Shown here piece after piece: positions 43,297 through 52,386 of a stretch of DNA of 64,000 nt. The notes under the pieces were generated by a model, which worked only from the letters and a program-made list of their open reading frames with translations, had not been told where the DNA came from and searched no databases. Each line of letters opens with the position of its first letter. Positions within the stretch are counted from its first letter, which is position 1. The DNA comes from CBDDHT01 sp965228615 (GTDB lineage Bacteria > Pseudomonadota > Alphaproteobacteria > Rhizobiales > Methyloligellaceae), in NCBI GenBank assembly GCA_965228615.1, contig CBDDHT010000005.1, positions 124,001 through 188,000 on the forward strand, written 5' to 3'. The translations under genes were made by a program, and so were the position numbers.

Positions 43297-44065
43297 ATCA
43301 CTCGCCAGCGTTCTTTGTGTGATCGGCCTCGCTAAACCGGCTCAGGCCGGTGGTGCGGTCACCGGTGCAACCGAATTCACCCAGATCCTCAACAACAGTG
43401 AGCTCATTGCCCTCGGCGGCCAGAACGCCGAGCAGATTGCCAATCAGGTGCAGCAGATCGGCAACCAGATCCAGATGATCGAAAACCAGATCTCGATCTA
43501 CGAAAATATGCTGCAGAACACGTTGTCGCTGCCGATGCAGGTTTGGGGAGAGGTTGAGCAGAACCTCGGACAACTGCAGAGCCTGGTTCAAAAGGGACAG
43601 GCAATGGCGTTCTCGATGGGCAATCTCGATGACACGCTAAAGCAGCGGTTCCAGAGCTACGCGGATTTCGCCAAGAACGGCCTGCCGGACGGGCAGTCGT
43701 TCTCGACCATGTACCAAGGCTGGTCCGATACCAACCGGGACACGATCTCCTCGACTTTGAAAGCGGCCGGATACACCTCGGACCAATTCGCGACCGAAGA
43801 GGACACCATGCGCCAGCTCCGGCAGCATTCTCAGTCTGCCGAGGGTCAAAAGCAGGCCCTGCAGGTGGGTCATGAGATTGCAGCCCAGCAGGTTGAGCAG
43901 ATGCAGAAGCTTCGCGGCCTTGTCTCTCAGCAGATGACCATGATGGGAACCTGGTACCAGTCCGAACAGACGGCACGCGATCACACGAAAGCAGCCTCAG
44001 ATCAGTTTTTCAAAAACCCGAACGTCTCTTCTGGGAATGGGCAAGACTTCAAACCTCAGTGGTAA
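43274..44065 (+). CDS. trbJ: Conjugal transfer protein TrbJ (VirB5-like)
   Basis: This 263-residue secreted protein has a signal peptide (SLASVLCVIGLAKPAQAGG), a long Gln-rich helix (NAEQIANQVQQIGNQIQMI) and the P-type transfer VirB5 fold. It probably sits at the pilus tip. ATG 43274 lies within the end of trbE. Its last ~20 residues (FFKNPNVSSGNGQDFKPQW) closely match the end of the next protein, TrbK. Confidence 0.9.
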   Translation: MPNSFLAKSLASVLCVIGLAKPAQAGGAVTGATEFTQILNNSELIALGGQNAEQIANQVQQIGNQIQMIENQISIYENMLQNTLSLPMQVWGEVEQNLGQLQSLVQKGQAMAFSMGNLDDTLKQRFQSYADFAKNGLPDGQSFSTMYQGWSDTNRDTISSTLKAAGYTSDQFATEEDTMRQLRQHSQSAEGQKQALQVGHEIAAQQVEQMQKLRGLVSQQMTMMGTWYQSEQTARDHTKAASDQFFKNPNVSSGNGQDFKPQW

Positions 44066-44069
44066 ACAT

Positions 44070-44312
44070 ATGACATTCAAACTTCCCATCGTCGTGTTAA
44101 TCGCGCTCCTCGCAGCTGTCGCCGGGGCGGGCACAACATACGTGATCGTACCGAAAACCGATCCCGAAGTTGCGGAACTGCTGAGACGCCAAGTTGAGTT
44201 GGCGGAAGAAGCAAAAGCAAAGCGTGAAGCCTCCCAGAAGGCCGCCAAAGAGTTCTTCAAGGCGCCTGATATTGAACCGGGCAACGGGCAGGATTTCAAA
44301 CCTCAGTGGTAA
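44070..44312 (+). CDS. trbK: TrbK-like entry-exclusion protein
   Basis: This 80-residue small protein has one N-terminal helix (LPIVVLIALLAAVAGAGTTY) and a charged helical part (ELLRRQVELAEEAKAKREAS). It ends FFKAPDIEPGNGQDFKPQW, nearly the same as TrbJ's tail. Position between trbJ and trbL identifies it as TrbK. Unlike RP4 TrbK it has no lipoprotein cysteine. Confidence 0.8.
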   Translation: MTFKLPIVVLIALLAAVAGAGTTYVIVPKTDPEVAELLRRQVELAEEAKAKREASQKAAKEFFKAPDIEPGNGQDFKPQW

Positions 44313-44332
44313 GTAAGTAGGGGGCTGTGGCT

Positions 44333-45550
44333 ATGGCCAGGAGGAAGTTCGGACCGCTTTTTGGAACACTCATTTTGGGAATGGTGTTCGCAAGCATATT
44401 TGCCTCGACTGGATTTGCTCAGAGCGGCGGTGCGCTGGATACTGTTCAAAACAGTTTGGCAAACGCCGCCAAGAGCTGGGAGTCCACGCTCATAAGCGGC
44501 GCAACGTCTCTCTTCTGGCTGCTAGCCACTATCGAGATCGGCTTGGCGGCTGTCTGGCTTGGCGTGAACGCTGCCTCTCTGGAGGTCTGGGCGACAGAAT
44601 TGGTCAAACGGATCATTTTTATCGGCTTTTTCGCATTCGTACTGACTCAAGGCCCACAGCTAGCAAAGGACATCGTTGATAGCCTTTGGGGGATCGGAAG
44701 CGGAAGTGTCTCGGGTAAACTCTCCCCAGCGGACCTCTTCGATACAGGTTTGCAGGTCAACGGCATCCTGAATGAGCAAATTCAAAATCTGGATTGGACT
44801 GCCATTGCGCAAGCGTTGATGCTTGCCGGCTCCGGCCTCATCGTTCTCCTTTGCATGGCGTTGTTTGCGGCAGTTTTGCTCTCTGTCATCGTGGAAATGT
44901 ACATCGGGCTTATCGCCGGCATGATCATGCTCGGTTTGGGTGGTTCGTCCTACACCAAAGACTTTGCTGTTCGTTATCTGATCTACGCGTTCAGCATCGG
45001 CATGAAATTGATGGCCCTCAGCATCATCGCCAAAACAGGTTCAACTCTTTTGACGAACCTCGCGGCGGATCCGACGATGACGACAACCGCATCCGGTCCC
45101 GGAATGCTGGCTGCAATAGCTTTGGCGATGTTCGCGCTTTCAATCTTCGTTCCGAATATTGTCCAGGGCGTGGTTCAAGGCGTGTCTGCCGGCAGCGGGA
45201 TGGAGGTCATTAGAACGGGCCAAGGGACATCCTATTACGCTGGCGCGGCGTTTCGGCAAACCGCCAGTGTGGCAGGAGGAATTGCCGGAGCCGGGATCGG
45301 TGCCGCCGGAATAGCATCCGGTTCTTATCAAGCTGGAAGAGCCGCGTCCGATGCCGGGCACTCGCCAGCCCGCAGTGTTGCCGCTGCATTTGGCACAGGC
45401 GGAAAAGCCCTAGCCTCTGCTGCCGCGGATAAGTTGACCGGAGCGCCGAGTGCTCACGGGTCTTCAACGCTAGGTCTCGCCAATCACAAGCTGAAGCAAT
45501 CCCTTCCAAACAAACCAACTGGCGGCGGGTCTTCGCCCAAATCCTCCTGA
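44333..45550 (+). CDS. trbL: Conjugal transfer protein TrbL (VirB6-like)
   Basis: This ~405-residue polytopic inner-membrane channel protein has a signal-like N-terminus, several helices in the middle (LIVLLCMALFAAVLLSVIVE, MYIGLIAGMIMLGLGG) and a Gly/Ala/Ser-rich tail (GIAGAGIGAAGIASGSYQAG). GTG 44327 is also open; the ATG six bases on is chosen. Confidence 0.92.
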   Translation: MARRKFGPLFGTLILGMVFASIFASTGFAQSGGALDTVQNSLANAAKSWESTLISGATSLFWLLATIEIGLAAVWLGVNAASLEVWATELVKRIIFIGFFAFVLTQGPQLAKDIVDSLWGIGSGSVSGKLSPADLFDTGLQVNGILNEQIQNLDWTAIAQALMLAGSGLIVLLCMALFAAVLLSVIVEMYIGLIAGMIMLGLGGSSYTKDFAVRYLIYAFSIGMKLMALSIIAKTGSTLLTNLAADPTMTTTASGPGMLAAIALAMFALSIFVPNIVQGVVQGVSAGSGMEVIRTGQGTSYYAGAAFRQTASVAGGIAGAGIGAAGIASGSYQAGRAASDAGHSPARSVAAAFGTGGKALASAAADKLTGAPSAHGSSTLGLANHKLKQSLPNKPTGGGSSPKSS

Positions 45551-45565
45551 GCAATAGGCACCTAG

Positions 45566-46228
45566 ATGGCAAAACACACTCCAATCGATAATCCCTATCT
45601 TGCCGCTCGGATGGAATGGAACGAGCGCTACGGATCGTACGTACGCACCGCTCGCGTTTGGCAGGGTATCGGCCTGCTCGCTATGGCGATGGCGATCATC
45701 GGCTTTGGGTTCGCGCTCTACCAGAGCACGCAGGTCAAGCTCGTTCCTTATATCGTCGAGGTGGACAAGCTCGGCACACCCGCGATCGGTGGTTTCCCTG
45801 CTCAGATCGAATACGCCGATGAGCGCGTTGTCCGTTCCATGCTCGGAGCCTGGATCACTAATTTCCGCTCTGTCACCCCGGACACGGTTGTCGCCAAGGG
45901 ATACATCGACCGGGTTTACGCGATGCTGCGGCAGACGGACGTTGCCACCCAGAAGGTCAACAACTTCTACCGGACGAACTCTCCGTTCGATCGGGCGCAG
46001 TCCCGCACCGTGTCCGTCGAGGTGACCAGCATCGTGCCGCTCTCCAATCAATCCTATCAGATCGACTGGACCGAGATCGAACGGGACCGGAAGGGCAAGG
46101 AGCTTCAAACGAAGCGCTGGCGCGGGGTAGCAAATGTCACGCTCTCGCCTCCACAGGACGAAGCGATCATCCGGCTTAATCCGATCGGCCTTTATCTCAA
46201 GGACTTCGACTGGACCGCTCAACTGTAA
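45566..46228 (+). CDS. trbF: Conjugal transfer protein TrbF (VirB8-like)
   Basis: This 220-residue bitopic protein has one N-terminal helix (IGLLAMAMAIIGFGFALYQ) and a periplasmic VirB8-like domain (LVPYIVEVDKLGTP, RTVSVEVTSIVPLSNQSYQI, YQIDWTEIERD). It scaffolds assembly of the secretion core. Confidence 0.93.
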   Translation: MAKHTPIDNPYLAARMEWNERYGSYVRTARVWQGIGLLAMAMAIIGFGFALYQSTQVKLVPYIVEVDKLGTPAIGGFPAQIEYADERVVRSMLGAWITNFRSVTPDTVVAKGYIDRVYAMLRQTDVATQKVNNFYRTNSPFDRAQSRTVSVEVTSIVPLSNQSYQIDWTEIERDRKGKELQTKRWRGVANVTLSPPQDEAIIRLNPIGLYLKDFDWTAQL

Positions 46229-46257
46229 GCAATCCACGCGCTCAGAAAGTAAGAAGA

Positions 46258-47091
46258 ATGTTTCGGAAAACCAGACGGCACGCGGGCTTATGCTTGTTCG
46301 CGGCCGCAGCTGCCATCACCGCCTTGCCTGTTCAATCCTTGGCTGCTGACTACACAGCAAAGGAACTGCGGGCCCTCGGTCTGTCGAGCGACTGGCGTAA
46401 CGGCCGCGGCGTCATCACCAAAGGTCCGGACGGCAAGGTGATCTATCTCTATGGCCAGGTCCAGCCAACCGTTGTCTGTGCTCCCCTGCAGGTCTGCGAC
46501 ATCGAATTGCAGCCCGGGGAAGCTGTTCGCAATGTCATGGTCGGGGATACGGTTCGCTGGAAAGTGGATCCTGCAACATCCGGGGGCCCCACCGGAAACT
46601 CGGTTCACCTGATCATCAAGCCGACAGAACCCGGGCTCGTCACATCGATGGTGGTGACGACATCGAGGCGCACCTATCAGATCAAACTTCAAAGCGACAG
46701 TCACCGTTACATGGCCCGGGTAGGCTTCGATTACCCGGAAGATATCCAGGCCAAGTTCGAAGCTGCCAATCGTCAGCTTGAGACGAGCATCATCCCGGGC
46801 GCCGGCGTCCCGGCCGAAAACCTGGACTTCAAATTCAATATTCATGGTCAAGCGCGCTGGCGGCCGACCCGCGTCTATTCGGACGGTCTCAAGACCTACA
46901 TCCAATTTCCAAATGGAATGGCGTCCGGGGATGCACCGGTTCTTTACATCACCTCCGGGGGACAGAACCAGATCGTCAACTATCGCCTGAAGGGCAGCCT
47001 CATGATCGTGGATTACACGATCGACCAGGCGGTACTCGTGTCCGGTGTTGGTTACAGCCAACAAAAAGTTCGCATCAACAGGGGAGGCTGA
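46258..47091 (+). CDS. trbG: Conjugal transfer protein TrbG (VirB9-like)
   Basis: This 277-residue periplasmic core-complex protein has a signal peptide (AAAAITALPVQSLAADY), a VirB9-type fold (VVCAPLQVCDIELQPGE, SVHLIIKPTEPGLVTSM) and the C-terminal domain (WRPTRVYSDGLKTYIQFPNG). It interacts with TrbH and TrbI at the outer membrane. Confidence 0.94.
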   Translation: MFRKTRRHAGLCLFAAAAAITALPVQSLAADYTAKELRALGLSSDWRNGRGVITKGPDGKVIYLYGQVQPTVVCAPLQVCDIELQPGEAVRNVMVGDTVRWKVDPATSGGPTGNSVHLIIKPTEPGLVTSMVVTTSRRTYQIKLQSDSHRYMARVGFDYPEDIQAKFEAANRQLETSIIPGAGVPAENLDFKFNIHGQARWRPTRVYSDGLKTYIQFPNGMASGDAPVLYITSGGQNQIVNYRLKGSLMIVDYTIDQAVLVSGVGYSQQKVRINRGG

Positions 47092-47093
47092 TC

Positions 47094-47558
47094 ATGTTGC
47101 ACACACGCCGCTCAATTTTGAAAGCCATCGGCATTTCGGCGCTGATAACACCCATGGCAGGCTGCATGACGCAAAGTGGCTGGTTCAACCCGACAACAAG
47201 CGTTGATGCTGCCAATCTGTCGCCTTCAGCCGCAAGCATCGTCGCCGGCGACATGGTTGCGAAACTCTCTGAACATGTCGGAGCTGGAACGGGCACCATC
47301 TTCCTCAAGGCTGACAATTCCCAGTTCGGGCTTGCCCTCGAAAGTTCACTACGCGGATGGGGTTACGCGGTCGCTGAGGCCGACCAACAGCCATCGGGCG
47401 ACACGATCATTCCCTTGGCTTACACGGTCGATTCCGATGCCGGGCAGATCTTCGTTCGCCTCACCACGCCAACTGTCGAGTTGGCACGGACCTATCAGGC
47501 AACGGCGGCCGGCGCGTCTCCGACGAGCCCTGTCTCCGTGCTGACGCGCACAGCGTAA
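47094..47558 (+). CDS. trbH: Conjugal transfer lipoprotein TrbH (VirB7-like role)
   Basis: This 154-residue protein has a lipoprotein signal ending in a lipobox (ITPMAGC), then a compact domain (IFLKADNSQFGLALESSLRG, VELARTYQA). It anchors the outer-membrane part of the channel. It starts 2 bp after trbG. Confidence 0.88.
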   Translation: MLHTRRSILKAIGISALITPMAGCMTQSGWFNPTTSVDAANLSPSAASIVAGDMVAKLSEHVGAGTGTIFLKADNSQFGLALESSLRGWGYAVAEADQQPSGDTIIPLAYTVDSDAGQIFVRLTTPTVELARTYQATAAGASPTSPVSVLTRTA

Positions 47559-47570
47559 GGGCCACCCTAT

Positions 47571-48914
47571 ATGAGCAATTCGGATTCCAATGTGCATCTG
47601 GCGGGTGACGACATTCGCGCCGACGATGAAGCTCCCAAGATACGTCGCTTAAACCGGCTGCCGATATTTCTATTCATCGGGCTCGTTGTCGTTTTCGGTG
47701 TTGTGATCATCTATGGCCTCGCGAACCGTGGCATCACGTCGGGCGGCAGTATTGTCGAGGATGGTGGTGGCACGCCGGCAAGCGGTTTTGCGGACCAACT
47801 CAAGGCCGGCATCAGCAACGGCGTTATCGATCCGCCAGGGCAACCGATCACGCCGGTTCGGCCGGAACCAGTTGAAGTTGCCAAACCGGAAATCGTGCAA
47901 GCGCAGAAGCCGTATAGCAATCCGTTTCAGCAGCAGCCCGTCTCATCGGACGCGGTGATCGAACCGCAGGAAACGGAGATAGATTGGCGCGAAAGGATGA
48001 AACGCCGCAACGAAGAGCAGGAAATGCAGGAATTGCAGCGCCAACGGATGAAGCGCCTGCAATCCATTGACGCGGCTTACGACAGTCCAATCGTCGTGAA
48101 CATCGATGAACTGGAGGGGCAGGGGCAGGGATCGCAGACCACCCAGGGCAATCAGACAGGAAACGGGGCGTTTACGCGCAGCCCGTCTTCTCCTGATCTT
48201 CTATCCGCAGCCCTGCAGGCGGCTCAAGGCGGGGCTGCTAATGCCGATCCCAACGGACAATTCGGTAAACAGGATTTCTTCAATCAGGACATTTCGGAAG
48301 CCGGATATCTCGCGAACCGCGTTGTTCCGCAGCAGTCACCCTATGAATTGAAACGCGGCTCGGTGATCCCGGCAACGCTCATCACCGGCATTAATTCGGA
48401 CCTTCCCGGCCGGATCACCGGCCAGGTCAGACAGAACGTCTATGATAGCGCAACCGGCCATCTGCTTTTGATCCCTCAAGGAACCAAACTGTTCGGCCGG
48501 TATGATTCCGATGTGTCGTTCGGTCAGAAGCGCGTGCTCGTCGTCTGGACAGATATCATCTTCCCAAATGGAGCTACTTTGCAGATCGGCTCCATGGGGG
48601 GCGTTGACGGCGAAGGTTATGGCGGTTTCAAGGACAAGGTGAACAACCATTACCTGCGCACTTTTGGGTCCGCAGCGCTTCTCGCAATTATCGGAACTGG
48701 AATTGATATGGCTGTTCCGGAGAGCTCTACGCTTTCCACCCAGGACACGGCCTCAGATGCCGCCCGCCGCAACTTCGCGGAAGTGTTCGGCCGGGTGGTG
48801 GAGCGGACCATCAACAAGAACCTCGATGTCCAGCCGACACTTCAGATCCGGCCGGGATACAATTTTAATATTCTGGTCGATCAGGACATCATCTTTCCGG
48901 GATCGTATGGCTGA
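47571..48914 (+). CDS. trbI: Conjugal transfer protein TrbI (VirB10-like)
   Basis: This 447-residue inner-membrane protein has one helix (LPIFLFIGLVVVFGVVIIYG), a Pro/Gln-rich periplasmic linker, and the conserved TrbI/VirB10 C-terminal domain (YELKRGSVIPATLITGIN, LLIPQGTKLFGRYDSDVSFG, RPGYNFNILVDQDIIFPG). It is the last trb gene. The mer transposon's terminal repeat begins only 32 bp after its stop. Confidence 0.94.
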   Translation: MSNSDSNVHLAGDDIRADDEAPKIRRLNRLPIFLFIGLVVVFGVVIIYGLANRGITSGGSIVEDGGGTPASGFADQLKAGISNGVIDPPGQPITPVRPEPVEVAKPEIVQAQKPYSNPFQQQPVSSDAVIEPQETEIDWRERMKRRNEEQEMQELQRQRMKRLQSIDAAYDSPIVVNIDELEGQGQGSQTTQGNQTGNGAFTRSPSSPDLLSAALQAAQGGAANADPNGQFGKQDFFNQDISEAGYLANRVVPQQSPYELKRGSVIPATLITGINSDLPGRITGQVRQNVYDSATGHLLLIPQGTKLFGRYDSDVSFGQKRVLVVWTDIIFPNGATLQIGSMGGVDGEGYGGFKDKVNNHYLRTFGSAALLAIIGTGIDMAVPESSTLSTQDTASDAARRNFAEVFGRVVERTINKNLDVQPTLQIRPGYNFNILVDQDIIFPGSYG

Positions 48915-48946
48915 CTATGCTGGAATACAGGAAGGCAATTGAATTA

Positions 48947-48984
48947 GGGGCCAGAACAAGATTTGCCAAAAATCCTGCGCTTAG
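48947..48984 (+). repeat. 38-bp Tn3-type terminal inverted repeat of the right mer transposon
   Basis: It starts GGGGCCAGAACAAGATTTGC and ends CAAAAATCCTGCGCTTAG, matching the complement of 24752-24789 with two differences. It faces inward to the mer genes on its right, so the trb operon is the flanking DNA. Bases outside it are AATTA, different from those at the other copy, so the insertions are independent or the flanks have been rearranged. Confidence 0.85.
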
Positions 48985-49166
48985 TTGGAACGAACATCGA
49001 GCAATCGATTTGACCAGTCTGATTTTCACGACCTGCTACAGCGACAGTCTTTATTTAAGAAGAAACTCGCACAGGCTTATTTGAGCACCGCGTTTGTCAG
49101 GTGCAAACAGCCGGCACAGCCCCCGGGGCGAGCAACTTAGCGGGACAGTCAATCACCCAATAGGTA

Positions 49167-49583
49167 CTACGCTTCAAAGAGCGTTTGGATAATCGGACAG
49201 GTCGGGACATCTCCCTTGGCGCATTCAGACGCCATTTTAGTCAGAGCCTTCTCCAGCTTCTTGAGGTGCTGAATCTTTTCCCTGACCGAGCCTAGGTGTT
49301 CCATTGTCATGGCATGCACCTCACCGCAACTGATGCCTTTCTGGTCGACCATTTTCAGCATCTCGCGAATCTCGTCGATACTGAATCCGAGTTCCCGGCT
49401 CCGCTTGATAAACGACAAACGTTGAAGGTGGTCGTGGGTGTATTGCCGGTTGCCTCCGGCAGTCCGTTCAGGCTTGGGCATCAACTCGATGCGTTCATAG
49501 TACCGGATCGTCTCGATATTCACGCCGGTTTTGCTGGACATTGCCCCAATCGGATAGCCTCGCGCGTTCGTGATCCCAGACAT
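49167..49583 (-). CDS. merR: Mercury-responsive regulator MerR, copy 2
   Basis: The 138-residue protein is identical to that at 24153-24569, with the same start choice (AAGGAG before ATG 49583). Hg(II) ligand cysteines are present in ISCGEV, SECAKGD and PTCPI. It is divergent from merT. Confidence 0.95.
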   Translation of the reverse strand: MSGITNARGYPIGAMSSKTGVNIETIRYYERIELMPKPERTAGGNRQYTHDHLQRLSFIKRSRELGFSIDEIREMLKMVDQKGISCGEVHAMTMEHLGSVREKIQHLKKLEKALTKMASECAKGDVPTCPIIQTLFEA

Positions 49584-49595
49584 GAGAGAAACTCC

Positions 49596-49626
49596 TTGCA
49601 TCTGTAGTGACTACAGATAGTAAGCC
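49596..49626 (+). promoter_or_regulatory. mer promoter/operator, copy 2
   Basis: TTGCAT (49596-49601) and TAAGCC (49621-49626) are separated by 19 bp, with the perfect dyad ATCTGTAGT-G-ACTACAGAT at 49600-49618 filling most of the spacer. It is the same as copy 1 and directs merT transcription. Confidence 0.85.
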
Positions 49627-49658
49627 TTACCTTTAGTCAGATCAATGTGGGTGCCGGA

Positions 49659-50045
49659 ATGACGACGGACATACATCCAGTGACCAAAAGAGAAACAGAC
49701 CATGGTGCGAAGGCCGCTACCGCAGGCGGCATACTTGGTGCTCTTGCAATGACTTCCTGCTGTATTCTGCCAATGGTTCTTTTCAGCCTCGGGGCCACAG
49801 GCGCATGGATTGGTCAGCTCGGAGCGCTCTACCAGTACAAATGGGTCTTCTTCGCGTTTGCCGGAGGCACACTCTGTTACGGGTTCTGGAAAGTGTACAG
49901 GCCGACGCCGCAGGCCTGTAATGATGGAAGCTGCGAACGGCCTCTGCAAAAGCGGTTCATGAAAAGAGCACTGTGGGGTGCAACTTTCATTGTCGTGCTC
50001 TCCTTGGCTTTCCCATACTTCGCTCCGCCACTACTCGGTTACTGA
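49659..50045 (+). CDS. merT: Mercury transporter MerT, copy 2
   Basis: The ~128-residue protein has cysteine pair MTSCCILPMV in helix 1 and loop cysteines QACNDGSC. It differs from copy 1 mainly in the middle (YQYKWVFFAFAGGTLCYG), including an extra Cys. The first part of the gene is identical in DNA to copy 1, the rest is diverged. Confidence 0.92.
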   Translation: MTTDIHPVTKRETDHGAKAATAGGILGALAMTSCCILPMVLFSLGATGAWIGQLGALYQYKWVFFAFAGGTLCYGFWKVYRPTPQACNDGSCERPLQKRFMKRALWGATFIVVLSLAFPYFAPPLLGY

Positions 50046-50058
50046 GAAAGGATTCTCC

Positions 50059-50364
50059 ATGAAACAGACATTTATGACACTTGCCGTTTTGCTCCTGGCG
50101 ACTGGGGCAACCCATGCAGAAGAGCGAAAAGCGCGGATTGAGGTCACAGGCCTTTGGTGCCCGTCCTGTTCTTACATCGTTGGCGAGGCGTTGCAAAAAT
50201 CCGAGAGCGTCGAGATCCTGAATTTCCAAGAGCACGAGGATGGCCGCTCCGGTGTCTACACGATCACTTTCGACGACGCTGTGACGGATATGGAGGAGAT
50301 CGTCGCACAACCCGCCACATATGGGTACACGGCGGTTTTGCTGGACGATGGTTCGAACTCCTGA
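50059..50364 (+). CDS. merP: Periplasmic mercury-binding protein MerP-like, copy 2
   Basis: This 101-residue protein has a signal peptide (FMTLAVLLLATGATHAEE) and the WCPSC metal motif of the HMA fold. The start 50059 has ribosome site GAAAGGA. It is close to copy 1, with few substitutions. Confidence 0.9.
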   Translation: MKQTFMTLAVLLLATGATHAEERKARIEVTGLWCPSCSYIVGEALQKSESVEILNFQEHEDGRSGVYTITFDDAVTDMEEIVAQPATYGYTAVLLDDGSNS

Positions 50365-50373
50365 AGCTAACCC

Positions 50374-50628
50374 ATGAGTGACAAGTCCTTGGGTATGATA
50401 CTGGCAACGGCGGTTGCCGCTCCCGTAGTGATTATCTGCTGTGGTGGCGGCCTGGCGTTTGTTGGTTCCGCAGCAACCGGATTGATCGCCCAGCTATTCG
50501 GTTCGGGTGTTGTGTTGTCCGTGCTGATTGCCGCGGTCGCGGGTCTTTTCGCTTATTTCCTGCGCCACAGGTTGCGACTCTCGGTCGGGTCTGGCTGCCG
50601 GGAAGACAATAGGGAAAATCTGAAATGA
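50374..50628 (+). CDS. Small mer-operon membrane protein (84 aa), intact
   Basis: Two predicted helices (GMILATAVAAPVVIICCGGG; LFGSGVVLSVLIAAVAGLFA) and a vicinal CCGG in the first, then a basic tail with one Cys (GSGCREDN). By layout it resembles small Hg transporters such as MerF/MerH, but I do not recognise it as a named Mer protein. It overlaps merF by ATGA. The copy at 23109-23362 has lost one base. Confidence 0.75.
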   Translation: MSDKSLGMILATAVAAPVVIICCGGGLAFVGSAATGLIAQLFGSGVVLSVLIAAVAGLFAYFLRHRLRLSVGSGCREDNRENLK

Positions 50629-50852
50629 ACAATAAGCTCTTGGCGACAGGGGTGATCGGTACAGTGATCGCAGCGCTGTGCTGTTTCACACCGGTTATCG
50701 TCGTATTGTTCGGCGCGGTCGGGCTATCGGCCTTCGTTGGCGTTCTCGACTATGTCCTGTTGCCAGCTCTTCTCGCCTTTGTACTCCTCACGGTTTATGC
50801 GCTTGTTCGCAACGCACGACGTCAACGCAATGAAGGAAACCCAAATGTCTGA
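50625..50852 (+). CDS. merF: Mercury transporter MerF, copy 2
   Basis: The 75-residue two-helix protein has AALCCFTPVIVVLFG and a second helix. It overlaps the gene before it by 4 bp and merA by 8 bp, as in copy 1. Confidence 0.92.
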   Translation: MNNKLLATGVIGTVIAALCCFTPVIVVLFGAVGLSAFVGVLDYVLLPALLAFVLLTVYALVRNARRQRNEGNPNV

Positions 50853-52269
50853 TTGTTGTTCGAACAAGAACGGATCTTACGATCTGGCTGTGGTTGGCGC
50901 AGGGTCAGCGGGATTTTCTGCCGCAATCACAGCGGCCGAGGAAGGTGCTCGGGTCGCGCTTCTTGGATACGGTGTCATCGGTGGGACTTGCGTCAATGTC
51001 GGTTGTGTACCGTCCAAGGCGATGATCCGGGCTATGGAGGTCATGCACTCCCCAAAAGCCGCCGAGAGATTTGACGGGATAGAGGCGACGGCGCAGATCA
51101 CGGATTGGGCCGCCATTATCCGCCAAAAACAGGCGCTGGTCGATGACCTGCGAGCTGCAAAATATATCGACGTCCTGCCCCAACACAACAACATCGTCTA
51201 TTTGGAAGGTGAGGCTCGTTTCATTGCTGGCGGTCAGCTGACTTTGGATGGAGAGGTTATCTCTGCGGACAAGATCATCCTCGCCACGGGATCCCGGCCC
51301 CAGGTGCCTGACATTCCCGGGCTGACCCAGGTACGCCCTCACGACAGCACATCAATCCTCGAAGTTCAGAAGCGCCCTGCGTCGTTGATTGTTATGGGAG
51401 GCGGATACATCGGTGTTGAATTAGCCCAAGTATTTGCACGCACGGGAACGGCCGTCACCATAGTCAGCCGCCGAGGATTGCTGCCTGAGGCTGAACCGGA
51501 AATAGGTAATGCGCTGACGCGCGCGTTCGAAGACGAGGGAATTATCGTCAGAACCATCAAGAGCTACACGGAAGTCATGAAGCGTGATGGCCACATTGCA
51601 CTGAGGGTGGAAACGGAAGATGGAACCGAGACCCTGGAAGCGGAGGACCTTCTGCTTGCGACAGGTCGTACGCCCAACACGCAAAATCTTGCGTTGGACC
51701 TGGCAGGAATCGCCACCGACCGGCGTGGCGCGATCCTTGTCGATGACCGGATGCGTACCAGCCACAAGAATGTCTACGCCGCCGGTGATGTAACCGGACG
51801 TGACCAATTCGTCTATATGGCTGCCTGCGGTGCCAAACTGGCTGCGAAAAACGCGATGAACGGCGATAGTCTAGTCTATGACAACACTACCATGCCGGCA
51901 ATCGTCTTCTCTGACCCTCAGGTTGCCAGCGTCGGTCTCACAGAGGCCGCGGCAAAGGCTGCCGGCCAAACTGTTCGCACTTCAGTGTTGTCGCTCGAGC
52001 ACGTACCCCGGGCGCTCGCTGCCCGGGACACGCGCGGGCTCATAAAACTTGTCGCGGACGGAAACACCAAGCGGTTGCTCGGGGCACATATACTTGCTCC
52101 GGAAGGTGCCGACAGTATCCAGACCGCGACGATGGCGCTTAAGGCGGGAATGACTTACGAGGAGCTCGGCGCGATGATCTTCCCATACCTCACAACGGTT
52201 GAAGGGTTGAAGCTTGCTGCGCAGACTTTCGAAAAGGATGTAGCGGCTCTCAGTTGTTGTGCGGGGTGA
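50845..52269 (+). CDS. merA: Mercuric reductase MerA, copy 2
   Basis: The 474-residue enzyme has FAD motif VVGAGSAGFSAA, active-site GGTCVNVGCVPSKAM and C-terminal SCCAG. It differs from copy 1 at scattered positions (for example LLGYG for LIGNG, and MKRDGHIAL for LKRDGRIVL). All catalytic cysteines are kept, so both copies should be active. After its stop the sequence no longer matches copy 1. Confidence 0.96.
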   Translation: MSDCCSNKNGSYDLAVVGAGSAGFSAAITAAEEGARVALLGYGVIGGTCVNVGCVPSKAMIRAMEVMHSPKAAERFDGIEATAQITDWAAIIRQKQALVDDLRAAKYIDVLPQHNNIVYLEGEARFIAGGQLTLDGEVISADKIILATGSRPQVPDIPGLTQVRPHDSTSILEVQKRPASLIVMGGGYIGVELAQVFARTGTAVTIVSRRGLLPEAEPEIGNALTRAFEDEGIIVRTIKSYTEVMKRDGHIALRVETEDGTETLEAEDLLLATGRTPNTQNLALDLAGIATDRRGAILVDDRMRTSHKNVYAAGDVTGRDQFVYMAACGAKLAAKNAMNGDSLVYDNTTMPAIVFSDPQVASVGLTEAAAKAAGQTVRTSVLSLEHVPRALAARDTRGLIKLVADGNTKRLLGAHILAPEGADSIQTATMALKAGMTYEELGAMIFPYLTTVEGLKLAAQTFEKDVAALSCCAG

Positions 52270-52386
52270 TCGTGGCCGTTTCAGGGCTTGAAACAGTGTT
52301 CGTGATTTCTGCCGCGTCGGCATTGTTCCAGGCGGCGTTGTTATTCAGATTGAATGCAGGAATTAGATCTCGATAATGCCGCCCGA

